Positions 32,948 through 45,822 of a stretch of DNA of 64,000 nt are shown piece by piece. Position numbers and translations under genes: made by a program. Every line of letters starts with the position of its first letter. Within the stretch, counting starts at the first letter, position 1. The notes under the pieces are model-generated. The model worked only from the letters and a program-made list of their open reading frames with translations. It searched no databases and was not told the DNA's origin. Source of the DNA: Dendrolimus kikuchii (Eukaryota; Arthropoda; Insecta; Lepidoptera; Lasiocampidae); contig CM034398.1 in NCBI GenBank assembly GCA_019925095.2, positions 7,393,001-7,457,000 of the forward strand. The letters are read 5' to 3'.

Positions 32948-33443
32948 CAGGATATGCCCGCGATTTTGTCCACGCTTGACTTGAAATTCCCGGGATACAA
33001 AGTACTCCATTTGAAAAAAAATGTAAGCTGTCGTTTTAGTGAAAACTGTGCCGGAATAATCTAATTTTTATGCACCCGATCAACTACAAACCGCTCACGG
33101 GACAAAAATATCACACATTTTATTACATAAAATTTGCTATCGATCAGTGAAAAAATTACATTGGAAATCTTTTTTTTTTATCTGGCCAATTGTAATCATT
33201 CTCAGAAAATTTCCTGCGGGATTTCCTGAACAAAACGTAGTGCAGAGATAAGGTTATTCAAGTTCGCTGGTCGACAGCAAAAATCACATCGAAATCGACT
33301 TGGTAGTTTTTACATGAATCCCGAACAAACAGACAAGAAATTTAAAAAAATGCATCGTTTTCTTTGTCGTTTATGTAGTCTATCCCAATTAAATAGCTTC
33401 AATGTATAGACACGGTATGCTTAGAAATTTACAATATTATAGA
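32948..33443 (-). mobile_element. HelA Helitron
   Basis: Minus orientation: 5' end TCTATAATATTGTAAATTTC (TC at 33443-33442, T on the plus strand next to it), 3' end near CGCGGGCATATCCTG at 32948. The terminal CTAG has lost a base. Internal phrases AATCCCGAACAAACAGAC and GTATAGACACGGTATGC match the other HelA copies. An R300 copy begins immediately at its 5' edge. Confidence 0.7.
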
Positions 33444-33758
33444 TTTTTTATTTTATTTAATGAGTTCAGGGGACAGGCAGACGGCCCACTTGATGGAAAG
33501 TGGTTACCATCGCCTATGAACATTTGCAACACCAAAGCTGTACAAATGCGCTACTGTTCTCATAAGTTAGACTGGAACCTGGTCACTAATGCTGGAACAC
33601 AACTCAAGGTTGTTATGGCAATACTTTAAGACTAGGGGTGATAGCCATCCAGACGGGCAAATACCCTACCACCTGGGTGCGGGTTGTTTTGTCGCCTCCA
33701 ACGACAGGCCGCCGGGCCGCAGGAAATTGTATGCTTTCTCCGTTCCTGTACGGATAAA
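33444..33758 (+). mobile_element. R300 family copy (full length)
   Basis: TTTTTATTTTATTTAATGAG, GACAGGCAGACGGCCCACTT, GAACCTGGTCACTAATGC, GGCCGCCGGGCCGCAGGAAA and CTCCGTTCCTGTACGG lie in the usual order. Confidence 0.85.
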
Positions 33759-33759
33759 A

Positions 33760-34814
33760 TAGACTTTACTGTTAAAGTTCTCAAGGTTCTCAAGAGGAGT
33801 TATACTATCCTGTGCTGTCCGGTTAGCTGTGTTGTCTAAGTTCCTTCCCCTTGCAACGCATGCGCACCGAAACGGCGCGGGTTAGTCACAGCCAATTCAC
33901 TAAATTGCTTTTTGGTATCTAGTGGTTAAATATGATTAGAAACTCACATAATTTGTTCATGTAACTTTCTCGATCGGTTATAAGTACTGAGATTGACTGA
34001 CTGATGTTTGGCCAGTTAGTCCAAAACTTTCCAATATGACGGCGACGATTTATGTCCTTAAGATAAGATAAGAGAATAAATAAAAAACAATAAAGAGAAT
34101 AAATAAAGAATAAATATAAATTTAACAATATTGAAACGCGAATTTTGTCACAACCACTCACAACGACGGTCAACGACAAAACAATCTAATAATCTATATT
34201 AATAAAGAATGTTTGCTTATTATGTGCAATTATTTAGTTAGTAAGTTAATTACCTTATTTTAGTTTTGATAATAAATAAATAGTAATAATAAATACTTAT
34301 AATTTAATTTACATATTACCGTAAAACCGTAATTTACATATTTCGTAACGGAAATTTTAAATCGAACATGGAGTATTTATATTTAGTTTAGTTAGACATT
34401 TGAATATAGAACAATAAAAACACATTAGCATCTATTCTTAATTAATAGCATTATTTCTTGGTATCGTGCATAGAGAATCGAGTTTTGTATAGTATGTACT
34501 GTTTAATTCTTAACTACAAATCGTTTTGGTTTTGACCTTAATTACTTTTGTTTTAGGTTTCGATTATTACACTCGGGTAAGTGTGGCGGCAATTAAGTAA
34601 AATAGGCCTTAATGTTGTTTTTGTTGTTAACTTTGCCACAATGGCAGGCAAAGGAGCTAGGTCCATACAACGCTGTTATGTGTAAACGTATTAATATCTT
34701 TATCTTTAATAGCTCAATCAAATTATAAGTCTTTGAATGACGCGAAGCATCAGATTTCTAATGGTAACTTGAAAGGCCACATTTCGAGCCTTTACCGTCA
34801 ATTTCATCGTAAGT
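33760..34814. other. Intergenic, AT-rich
   Basis: No gene or confident repeat. A short GC-richer piece at 33840-33895 is unexplained. Confidence 0.4.
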
Positions 34815-34990
34815 AACATTTCAACCTAAGTATATTTTTTAATGCGAAAGGTATTTTAAATTGTTATTTTGTTTTAAGACTTGCAGTTTTTATTCTGTAG
34901 GGTTTAATTTAATTACAATTGAAAATTTTTAAATAAAATAATAGTTTAAAATACCTTTTGTAACAAAAAATATACTTAGGTCCAAATGTT
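34815..34990 (+). mobile_element. MITE with ~45-bp imperfect inverted termini
   Basis: AACATTTCAACCTAAGTATA at the left and TATACTTAGGTCCAAATGTT at the right are inverted copies. The match continues inward through AAAGGTATTTTAAA and TTTAAAATACCTTTT. 176 bp, no ORF. Confidence 0.7.
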
Positions 34991-35639
34991 GCTGTTCACG
35001 CTTCATAGCGCAGACGAGGCATGTACCCAAGGTACAAAATTGCAATATTTGTCACTGGGGGCGCCAGAGTCCTAACCATAAGCCAATCAGCGCGCGGTAT
35101 TTAAATGACACATTTTTGAAGTGATATTTAAATATTGTTTCTATGTAAAAAGCAATTGAATTCAATATGCCACTAAAATTTTCAGACGCGAAACATGTCA
35201 GTTTTATTTCAATAATTAAAAAATATATTATAAGCCAAAATCTATGTTACGAAAGCAGTAACAGTAGCTTCCGATAAAATGGCGGTAATGGTGGCTTGGT
35301 TTGACTAAATAGTTCATATTCTTCGCAAAATACACGATTATTTTTTAAACGAGTAATAATAACCCACAACTATGGTTCTAATAGTTGTATTATGTTGGTT
35401 AAAAATGAAGAATATTTGTAAGATAAAAATAAAATAAAATAAAATAAAAAATAAGATATCCATTATTTTTATAGTTATTTTATGAATACTTTTGTCAAAT
35501 GCGCTTTTAAGCTACTGCAAGATCTCCCCCGTTTAGCCTACAAATACCTGCAAATTAGACGAAGCTTGTATGTATATACATTTAGTTTTCAGGCTTTCGC
35601 TTAGTACCTAAAAATACCTGCTTAAAAATTATTTTATAA
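34991..35639. other. Intergenic, no recognised feature
   Basis: No ORF with recognisable content. A short (AAAAT)n-like patch lies near 35430. Confidence 0.4.
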
Positions 35640-35659
35640 TTCTTGCGCGACGATGACAG

Positions 35660-36345
35660 GAGGCCCTACGAACTATCACTTATTCCTTGGAAGATGGGAC
35701 GGCCGTTTGTGTGGGACGCGACATGCGTTGACACTGGCGCAGTGGCGGATTTGCCCTAAGGCCCAGGAGGCCCGGGCTTAGGGCGGCCAGATATTAGGGA
35801 CGGCCAATCGTGACAAAAAATTCACTGATGATAACAAGAAATAACTCAAAGTACGTAAATATTCTATTCTGAATCGATTACGATAAAAGTTGGCAAAAAA
35901 GTATCATTATGTACTCAATATGATGGGTGCTGAGAAAGGGGTGGCTGGTACTTACTACATGGCCTGGGGCCTAGGGCGGCCAAGACTGCAAATCCGCCAC
36001 TGCTCTGGCGGCATCACATCTTCCAACGACTAAGTCAGGGGCTGGCAACACTGTTTCAATAGCTGAAGACCTCAAACGGCGCTAATATGGAAACCTAGGA
36101 AGGGGTTATATATTTGTGCCCTTTGGAGTTGAAACTTTAGACCCCTGGGGTCCATCGGCAAAGGGTTTCTTCAAAGAAATTTGTAAGAAACTCTTTGACA
36201 CCACCCGTAATCAGAAGGCTGGTTCGTATTTCGCGCATCGAAAATCAGCATTACCATACAGCGTGGCAACGCAGCCAGCCTTCTGGGCATGCTTCCCTTT
36301 GGCAGGGATTTGTTACGTACTTTACATTAATTTATTTATAACTTA
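35660..36345 (+). pseudogene. Retroelement ORF tail, interrupted by a MITE
   Basis: On the plus strand, [20 protein letters not shown] is encoded at about 35661-35720. After the MITE (35740-36002), the same type of sequence resumes: LAASHLPTTKSGAG, then a stop near 36090, then GYIFVPFGVETLDPWGPSA (about 36105-36160) and NQKAGSYFAHR. A homologous, better preserved tail lies at 63061-63387. I know this C-terminal block from invertebrate retroelement proteins carrying a reverse transcriptase, but I cannot name the clade. Here it is clearly dead: one in-frame stop, frame decay after 36240, and the MITE. Confidence 0.6.
35740..36002 (+). mobile_element. hAT-type MITE with 8-bp target-site duplication
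   Basis: Ends in perfect 15-bp terminal inverted repeats, CAGTGGCGGATTTGC at 35740 and GCAAATCCGCCACTG at 35988-36002. The flanking octamers are CACTGGCG (35732-35739) and CTCTGGCG (36003-36010), identical at 7 of 8 positions. CAGTGGCGG-type ends and 8-bp duplications are typical of the hAT superfamily. 263 bp, no transposase. GC-rich words GGCCCAGGAGGCCCGGGC and GGGCGGCC lie near the ends. Confidence 0.88.
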
Positions 36346-36349
36346 GTTT

Positions 36350-36792
36350 ATTTTTAATGTTTAATTGTATTTTTTTGAAGTTACTCTAGTACATTAAATT
36401 ATAAACTACTTTTAGAACTTAAATATTATGAGTACTTTACTTGGACAAGATATAAATATCGCGAGCCATTATTTAAAAGGGAAAGAGAGAAAGAAGTAAT
36501 ATAAATTATTACAGGTTACACGGTAGTGTTAGAGGTATCTATTTCCCCTTAATTACTAAGAACAGGAAGGTTCGGTGTCGTTGTAAATCACGTTACGAAC
36601 AAAAGAGTCCCATTCGACTGATATATAGTAGAGAAATAATTACCACCGCTTATTAGATAATAAACTTGTGTTGTCTTGACTGTCATTATTGCGAAAATAT
36701 ACGATATAGTAGCAATTAATAGTTTTTGTACTATTGTGTTGTGGGAGGATAACAATACTCTATATTTTTCAAAAAGTATCATTTAGTGTTTA
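36350..36792. other. Intergenic, AT-rich
   Basis: Nothing recognised. Confidence 0.4.
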
Positions 36793-37110
36793 TCTATACT
36801 AATATATAAAGCTGAAGAGTTTGTTTATTTGTTTGCTTGAACGCGCTAATCTCAGGAAGTACTTACTGGTCTACTGATTTGAAAATTTATTTCAGTGTTA
36901 GATAGCCAATTTAACGTAGGTTATAGGCTATATATCATCACGCTAAGACTAATAGGAGCGGAGCACTAATGAAGAATGTTTCAAAATCGGGGTCCTTTTG
37001 AGAGCTTCCGCTGCGTGCGCTGCGTAAACGGTTAAAGTTTCGCAAAAATCATTTGTGACAGAATTGTTTCCCTTTAAAAGTTAAAAAAAAAGTCCGCGAC
37101 AGCATATGCC
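36793..37110 (+). mobile_element. HelB Helitron, 5' part
   Basis: Starts TCTATACTAATATATAAAGC (TC at 36793 after A). It continues through CGCTAATCTCAGGAAG, ATCACGCTAAGACTAATAGG, GCGTGCGCTGCGTAAACGG and AAGTCCGCGACAGCATATGC. This is the 5' region of a Helitron type widespread in Lepidoptera. No hairpin-CTAG end follows before the microsatellite, so it is 3' truncated. Confidence 0.7.
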
Positions 37111-37280
37111 TATCATTTAAGGTTGACTCACTATAACCTTTCTTATGCTAACCAAATTTATTCAAAAATAATGCATTATTTGCGAAGGTGTTTATATAAA
37201 CATGATATTAATTGTTATCCAAATAAATACGTTATTCGTCACAAGTATTCAATTTAAAACAAAATTGCATAATGAACGCA

Positions 37281-38367
<1,087 letters not shown>

Positions 38368-38370
38368 CAG

Positions 38371-38670
38371 CATTTCTTAGGACTTCCCCTACGACCGGGA
38401 CCCGGCGAAGGCGGCATAGTTAGACATAATATGTTCCCTACTTAATTAGCCGGTGTCCATAAAACGTGCCCGGACTAGCGTAAGCGACTCTCTTGGAGTT
38501 TGTCTGCTATATCACGGACATGAAGACCGCCGCGTATGCGGGAGCTCTTAACACGGTCTTTTCGCGGGATACACAAGTGATATATCCATCGCAACATATT
38601 CATTTTCGTGACACTGAGCTGCAACATTGCATCTGATATCAGGTGGAAATGCAGTCTAAGATGGAGCACG
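38371..38670 (-). pseudogene. RTE-like LINE 3' fragment
   Basis: Minus strand 38610-38475 encodes MNMLRWIYHL, KDRVKSSRIRGG and VRDIADKLQESRLR, a LINE RT C-terminus. Its 3' UTR (38474-38371, with the GGGTCCCGGTCG block) matches 49440-49500. It is directly joined to the compound microsatellite. An LRWI...RIRGG order is typical of the RTE-type relics seen elsewhere in the window. Confidence 0.65.
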
Positions 38671-38829
38671 CCTACCTAGAAGACACAGATAAACTGACGG
38701 AAGGACATGATATATATCTTCTTCTATACTACAATAAATTTGTAAATGGTGCGAGTTTGTACAATGCGTTTCAAAATGTGAAAAAAAACAGCTATGCTCA
38801 GCAGGCTAAGAGACCAGCAGATACCGAAA

Positions 38830-39140
38830 AAACTTTTTTCTAGAACTCTTGTCTGTCTGGCTGTTTGTTTGTGAAAACTACTGAACGGTTTTAAATTAAA
38901 TTCGACATAGAGCTCATATCCTGGGGCGTTACTTAGTATACTTTTTATCCCAATAAATGACGTTGTTTCCGTGGGATATACGAAAATAGCGAAAATATGG
39001 CGCTGCGAACGCAACTGCTTAGGAAACTACTGAACGTATATGAATGAAACTTGACATAGTGCTTGCTTGGATACATTTTATCCCGATAAATGACGTCGTT
39101 TTCTTAGAATGGAAGGAATAGCAAAAAAGATGTGCTTCAA
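38830..39140 (+). repeat. Internally duplicated TE relic (~150-bp units)
   Basis: AACTACTGAACGG, TTATCCCAATAAATGACG and a CG-rich end occur at 38876-39015. They recur in order at 39023-39140 (AACTACTGAACGT, TTATCCCGATAAATGACG). The TCTGTCTGGCTGTTTGTTTG lead-in is typical of lepidopteran TE sequence. Class unknown. Confidence 0.5.
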
Positions 39141-39199
39141 TCGCGTCTTTCTATTCACCAACAAATATCTTTTGCCAGGCAGTTGTCCATACTATATGG

Positions 39200-39790
39200 A
39201 CTTAGTTTCTTTATTATAATTTATATCTTTGAAGACCACAGGCCATAAAAATGAATGCTAATACGTAGAGGCCCCTTGACAAATTTAATGTAAATGTGGC
39301 GTGACACTGACCGGCGATAATCCTTGTCTACTCCATATAATACGATGTTCCCAAGGACAAGCCCCGGCCAGTGTAGGACTACGTGGGAAATAAGAACAAA
39401 AAGTACCGGGCTATTGGGGTGAACTGCTAGTGGTACTAGGGGTCTGGGAATGTGGAGACTACCCGTCGCAATGTTCGGGGAACATGGAAAAATGGGCAGA
39501 CGGTTACTCGCCACTCCTTGCATGGGCCCCAAAAAACGCCATAGAAGACAAGGGCAACATGGGTGTGAGTGGTAAGGGATTTAGAGAGGTGTGCTGCAGG
39601 TTCACTGAAGCTACTTCCGATGTTATGCGATTAATCACTTCCAACCCTGGAGCTTAGCTCTAGCGATCTCCACTCCGTGCCGGCTGCCTAAGGCAAGCAC
39701 GGAGGCGGGGTTTTGCCTTGGCCACCAGAGTCAAGTTCGAGGTGTCGCTACTCACTTAAGGCTTCGCCATGAAGCCCCCTTGCGTTTGTT
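39200..39790 (+). mobile_element. Unclassified GC-rich retroelement-like relic with hairpins
   Basis: The GC content is higher than the flanks. Short frames at 39221-39532 (minus) and 39430-39657 (plus) have no motif I recognise. The 3' part folds well: CTCCGTGC (39673-39680) pairs with GCACGGAG (39697-39704), and GGCTTC (39760-39765) pairs with GAAGCC (39771-39776). I suspect a LINE 3' region but cannot name it. Confidence 0.4.
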
Positions 39791-39794
39791 ATTA

Positions 39795-41957
39795 TTATAA
39801 TTCTGTAAAAACCCATTTAAGTTTCTATGTGAGTAAAATAAAACTACTGCCTAGCTAGGGTTTGCAACGCGACGAAGAAGCGGGCTAAACTGTATGTAGC
39901 TTGAAATAAATTCATATTAAATATATGAAAACTACTTGACATTCAGAACCGAATGTAAAGAAAAATAAAATTATATGAATCCATAAATCGGTTAAATGTT
40001 TTTATACTCGCATCTTACATCTTTCATATAAAATTGAGCTGGCGTTTTGTCTTCAGGGCTTGACCCAGTTCTATTGTAAAAGGCATTTATTAAACTTCCT
40101 ACATATGAATCGGATATATTGAACAGAGCTGTGATCTCGCATTTCCAAGCATTATCCCTCGTTTATGTTTTACTACATAGTTCTAGGGAGCCAGTTTTTT
40201 TGGGATTCCATTGACCTTATTTCCTGGCCTAGTATAAAAACTACTACGGCTATATTTGGGTTTAGAACTGAATTACCTCGCACGTTCAGTAAGGCTTTGA
40301 CAATTGTGGTTTTCTTTGAATAGACTGGTAATCAAACGATTAAGGTAATGTATTAGTGCCTACTATAATATTAAGCACAATATATATTAAAAAAATTATG
40401 TTAGGTAAGGAATGCTTCGGTACCCCTAATTTTACATATATCTATGCGTCTCAGTAGTCACCTATTAGATAGACCGCCTGTATCTGACTATAGTAAATAT
40501 GAAAAAAAGGTGTTTATCTCTCTTATTAAATTTTAAGTTTTGTCTAGTACCAAAAATATAATTTAGAACTAGGATATGCCCACGACGCAGTCCCAGATAA
40601 TGTTTTTTTTATGTTATATAATGATAATTCATTGAATTTGAAAATAATAACAGTTTATAAGAAAACAGTGTTATCACTTTGGAACCAATACATTCTATAT
40701 AAGATGATCCGTTAAATCTTGTTATTGTCCAAATTTTCTCAATGCCTCTACTGGCAACTTTAAAAAGACTCTAAAAACACTTGAATAAGTACTTACTTTA
40801 TGTATTAAAACTCATCATAAGGGTCCTGTTAAGAGTCAGAAACTTTGTCAAATATTAAAATCTTGGGTGTAATTTAGGTATTTTATCGTCAATTTTATTT
40901 TGAGGCCAGACATTTTCTTTACTTAATTAAAAAAATGACCCCTTTTTGCTTAAGAAAAGTGACAAGTTCAGCTGTTTTCAACCCGTTGCTCACAGACTAT
41001 TAGTTTAACATCTTTATTGCTTTAATTTTTGTAGTTGGCTGATTTTAATCACGATCTCAGTGAGAATTGTTCATTTGATGTCCGCGTAGAATATTAATTT
41101 CAAAGAAATTTAATATAATATTTTTGGATAAATTTTTTACGTATACTTATATATTTTTTGATTGCAATAATTGAACCGAATTATATTTTCGCGGGTTACA
41201 AGGATTTATGACTGTACTGATCTAGGAGGTGGGTACTGAGTAGGGTTCCTAACCTAGTATAATATATAGTATCGTGCTATATTTTAGCAAATTGTACTAT
41301 ATACTGTAGAAATATAATATAGTACGGAATGTACTATATTTTCACCACTAATTCAATTATCACTCTTATTGTTATGATTCTCTTGATTATTTAAAAAAAA
41401 GTAATAATAAATACACATGATAAATTCAGCAAAGAAACAAATCAAATATATAAAATAATTAATGAAAAATAAATGTGTACTATTTTTTTTTCTAAATCTT
41501 TAAGTACTATATTTTTAAGGGTAAAAAATAAAAATAATATAATTTCTTTAAAAAAAGGTGGCAATCCTGGTACTGAGAAATAATTCTATGTTGAATTACA
41601 ATTAGACATAGCTACATACTATGTGCTAACATACTTCAGTACCAGTTAGTGGTCAGGTTTATATCTTCCTTGGAGGCGAGCACATCACATCACAACACAT
41701 CGGCAACACCAAATTTGTAAATTTCAAGAAATTGAAACGGGGCTAATTAGGGCTTTGAATTTATATACTGATTTCAGTAAGAAAATATATTTTAAATATT
41801 GACGGTCTTATTCATATTGAATCAAAATAAGTGTAAATGGTACTTAAAAAAGCCTTCAAACTTACTCTAAGTCAATGTGAATAACACCGTAAAACGTTGA
41901 TTGTAAGTTGTAAATGAGATTTTATATGTATAAACTTTTTCTATGTATAATTTTATC
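39795..41957. other. Intergenic, AT-rich; one Helitron terminus
   Basis: No gene. 40569-40605 is a HelA 3' end in minus orientation (CTAGGATATGCCCACG). 41245-41350 has a run of TATAGTA-like words without clear periodicity. Confidence 0.45.
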
Positions 41958-42281
41958 TGTGCACGAACGGAGAAAGAATACAATTTCCTGCAGCCGGGCG
42001 GCTTGTATTAAGAGGCGACAAAATAACCCACAGCTAGGTGGTAGGGTATTTGCCCGTCTGGATGGCTCCCATCCTTGGTCTAGAGTACGCCGCCAGAACA
42101 ACCTTGAGTTGTGTTCCGGTATTAATAGCCAGGTTCTAGTCTCCCTTTAGAGAACAGCAGCGCATTTGTAGCATCTTTGGTGTTGCCAATGTCCATAGGC
42201 AATGATAACCGCTTTATACTAGTGGGCCATCTGCTTCTCTGAACGTTGGTCTGTTCGTCTGCTGAACTCGTGCAAAAAAAA
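41958..42281 (-). mobile_element. R300 family copy (full length)
   Basis: Reverse complement from TGCACGAACGGAGAAAG at 41959 to GCTGAACTCGTGCAAAAAAA at 42281, with CAGCCGGGCGGCTTG and AGGTTCTAGTCTCCCTTTAG inside. It is interrupted near 42240 by a repeated CTGAACGTTGGTCTG stretch. Confidence 0.8.
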
Positions 42282-42284
42282 GAT

Positions 42285-42910
42285 AGAACGGACTGGTGTT
42301 TTTTATTCTGCGAATTTAATTTCTTTATATTCTTCTTCAGTGCTATTACCTTGGCAAAGAATATTATCTTCCATGCTATTATAAGTAACAGATGCAGTAG
42401 ATGAGTGCGCGGGTTAAGGCTCGCGCACTCATTTGTGATCCGTAGCTGCCTTGAGCTCACGAGCCACGTACACACTATGATTGTTGCTTACATTAACTGC
42501 AAATGAGTACGTGGCTTTACAAGTTATGTTTTCTTAATGTGCAAATGTCATTCCTCAGTATTATTCGTCTAATGTACACGTTTCCCAAACATTTTTTGAC
42601 AAAGACCCCTAATCGATTTTTTCCCCATCGGTATAAATTGATAAAAAGTTTGTTGGTTAAAGGGTTCAGTTGTTCGGATTTGATTAGCTTTAGGTTGGCA
42701 AAACCGAGGATAAGTGAGGTGAACAGGTAAGGGTCGGGCGATTTCGTAAATATCTTATTTAACATTTGGCCCCCGAAATTGGTGTTTTTGTGTTTTCATA
42801 TTATGATGATTTTCCCTTCTCTAGGGTTCCTTTAGCGAATCGATAAAAACCTAATAAAAAACCTTAATAAATTTTATTTACTTAAATAAGAAATCAATGA
42901 GAAATAAATA
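42285..42910. other. Intergenic with a GC-richer inverted patch
   Basis: 42398-42440 contains GAGTGCGCG/CGCGCACTC as an inverted repeat around GGTTAAGGC. No gene is supportable. Confidence 0.4.
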
Positions 42911-42913
42911 AAT

Positions 42914-43130
42914 CGGCAGATAAACAAACACATTGTATATCCCTACATTAAGCAAGTTTCGCTGGTGTTATTGGTAGTATACAACAGATCACTATGGCCC
43001 GATCCCAGACACCCAGACCATAGTAAATAGTTCGTGTACGAAATTTAACATGCCAAGAATCGAATGCGGAGCCTTTGCGTTGTACTGAGGTCGACCGGCA
43101 AAGGCTTAGCCCACTTAACTACAGAGGTCA
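42914..43130 (-). mobile_element. tRNA-derived SINE (SINE-1), minus
   Basis: Matches 50047-50278 in order: CGGCAGATAAACAAACACATT, TATATCCCTACATTAAGCAAG, the box B complement region AAGAATCGAATGCGG, and GGCAAAGGCTTAGCCCACTT with box A nearby. The head lies on the right, so the element is in minus orientation. Confidence 0.7.
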
Positions 43131-44690
43131 TCAAATAATAAGGGATAAAGTCAAATAAGGGATATTATTACAATTTCTGGATACCTGTCAAATGATAGGT
43201 ACCAATGTTTTTAATAAATGTAAATTATTTTCAAATTTATTGTAACTTGTGCCCTAAAGAACTGTGTTGATATTGTTACAAATTGTGGGATTCAAATATC
43301 TATCGAAACTTCAGAAACTTTATTAGAAGTACATACACGTAATTTACAATTTTAACAAACACAACCAAATACAACAAGTCCAAACCGGAAGGCAGGAGAT
43401 CGTATTAACATGAAACGCGCAAAATCTGTGACCGTGAGATTCCCGTTGCGAAAGTACACTTAATAACGCAGTGACCGCAGTTGAAACTCAATTAACCCAG
43501 TCTCACTGAGCCGAGTTTTTATATTTGTGAAATAAAAATGGACTCTCCCAATAAACATGCACAAACCCGTCATTAGAATTCTCAAATTTGTAAACTTTAT
43601 TCCAAAACAACATGACTTCTAAGAATTTGCAGCAAAATTTGAACAATAAAAATGTATTATAATGTTTTACTTGAAAACTAGCTACAACCTGTTATAGCCA
43701 TTAGCGATTGACAACAAATTGTTACATTTTAATACATAGAAAATTAACACTAACACGTGACAGTGAACAATTAAGATATTCATTAACAGAATTACGGATA
43801 ATTTCAATACCAAGGGTAATAAAACACTTGGTCGGTTACGGATTAAAGCTTCTCAGTATACACGATTCGTAGCAATATTAAATCTAAAAAGAAAAATCAT
43901 TCTTATACGTAAATGAAAATTATATTACATGAAAAATTCGAGTAATCACTAATACTCAAGTAATCTAATCTAATCTAATGATAATGTATTATATTATGCA
44001 AAATTAGTCTCCAGAAGGTTGTCTGGAAGAAATCATTACTCGCGATAACGGTAATCGCATATTTATTACCTAAATGATATATATTAAATTATTTTAATTA
44101 ACATAATTAGGGTCTTAATTTTGATTATAATAGTAAAAGTTAACAAAGTTATTATAAATTATTTCAAGTACGTGTTTTAATTAAATTAATCATTCCATTT
44201 TATTATAAAACTTTGTATGATACCTTCATGTAATTTTAATATTACAGTGAATGTTGATACCTAGATACTGTAATGATGAACCTCCGTAGTTGTTATAATA
44301 TATTAAGAAATATAATTTATTTAAATTTAAAATCTAGGAACGCCTCCCAAAACAATAGAATGCATCATTGTATCCGACTGCGAGCAGAATATATCTCTTG
44401 TAACAAAGTGTCTTGAAAGAGATTATAAAGTTATATTCTAAACCAGTCTCTCATTTAAAGATCCCGGTTGGCTCCAAAACCGCTGGCCTTCGCAATACCT
44501 AATGCTCAACTACGGAACGGTTTTCTAGTACGTTATTCTGCGTACAACATCAATGCCCAGGACTTAAAAGCGGCAGTCTGTGGAGATCGCTTAGTGAGAA
44601 TGACACGTGTCTATATATACTTGCAGGTCCTGTGTAGAACAAAGCCAGTTCCACTTTACTTTGCTATTTGTCATAATGTGTGAGAGTATC
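43131..44690. other. Intergenic, AT-rich
   Basis: No ORF with content and no confident repeat. Confidence 0.4.
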
Positions 44691-45270
44691 TGACGGCCCC
44701 TCTAGACTCATGGCTGTGGATGATCGTCCAGCAACTATCCGCTTTTTTAAAGAGGAGACTATCCACCGCAGGGAAAACGCGGTGGGGAGTATGGGATACG
44801 CCACATTAAGGGTGAGACTAACACTGCAAGCAAGAAATTCTGTTATTACCCACGCATGATTCGCTCGCAGAAAGAGGAGACGGTGTCTCATCCGGTGTTG
44901 CAAAAGGGTCATCCATCCCCTGGCCCAAAGAGAGGATCGCTTGTAGACTTAACTCACGTCAACCTGGGCTGCGGCGTAGATCACAGCTTGTTCCCGTCAC
45001 CCCAGTATATGACGACGAGAGAAGCACAGGGCTGATTAGTGGGTATGCCGGCGAGTTCCACACTACCCTGATGTGATGTGTCTACAAAGGGATTCACCTC
45101 GTCAAAAAAGGCCCTTAGAGGGAATTTTCCGTTTTGGATTTCCCTTACACTACGATTTGGGGTTGTTCAAGAAAGACGTCACCTTTTTTCGAAGTCAGCA
45201 GCGCGTTGGCGACTTAATTTTGCGAAGGAAAAATTTTGAGGAATACATTAAATCAAGATTACCTACTGAT
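44690..45270. other. GC-rich block of unknown origin
   Basis: Composition is sharply GC-richer than both flanks. Frames are short in both directions and show no familiar motif. The texture resembles LINE UTR or decayed ORF sequence; I could not match it to another block in the window. Confidence 0.3.
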
Positions 45271-45487
45271 GTGTGACCTGGCCAATCCGTTTTGGAAATG
45301 CATGCTGAGTGAACCTTTCATTTTCGTAAAATGTCTTAAACCAATAGTGGGATGATTAAAGTTTGATGTTAAATATCTAATACAGGATTGATTGACAGAC
45401 AGATGACGATCTCTGTGGTTAAATGGGATGACCTCTTGCCGGTTGATCTCATTTGAACGCAGACGCTCAGGTTTTTAAATTTTAATT

Positions 45488-45767
45488 ACATGAGTTTTGC
45501 AAAGAGGTAAATGGCCCACTTGATGGAAAGCGGGATATTTGTAACACCAAATGTGCCACTAATGTGCTGCTTCTCTTTAAAGGGAGACTGGAACGTGGCC
45601 ACTAATGCCGGAACAACTCGAGGTTGTTATGGCGATATACTCCAGATCAGGGGTGGTAGCCAACCAGACGAAACATCCTACCACATAGCTGTGGGTTGTT
45701 TTGTCATCTCTTACGACAGGCCATCCGGCCGCAGGAAATTGTATTCTTTCTCCGTTCTTGCACGGAA
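45488..45767 (+). mobile_element. R300 family copy
   Basis: TGAGTTTTGCAAAGAGG, GCCCACTTGATGGAAAGCGG, AATGCCGGAACAACTCG, CGGCCGCAGGAAATTG and CTCCGTTCTTGCACGG lie in order, with a ~25-bp deletion after AAAGCGG. Confidence 0.8.
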
Positions 45768-45822
45768 AAACGGTTTCGATTCCTGGCTTGGTAAATTTCG
45801 GAAATAAATTTTCAGTTATATG

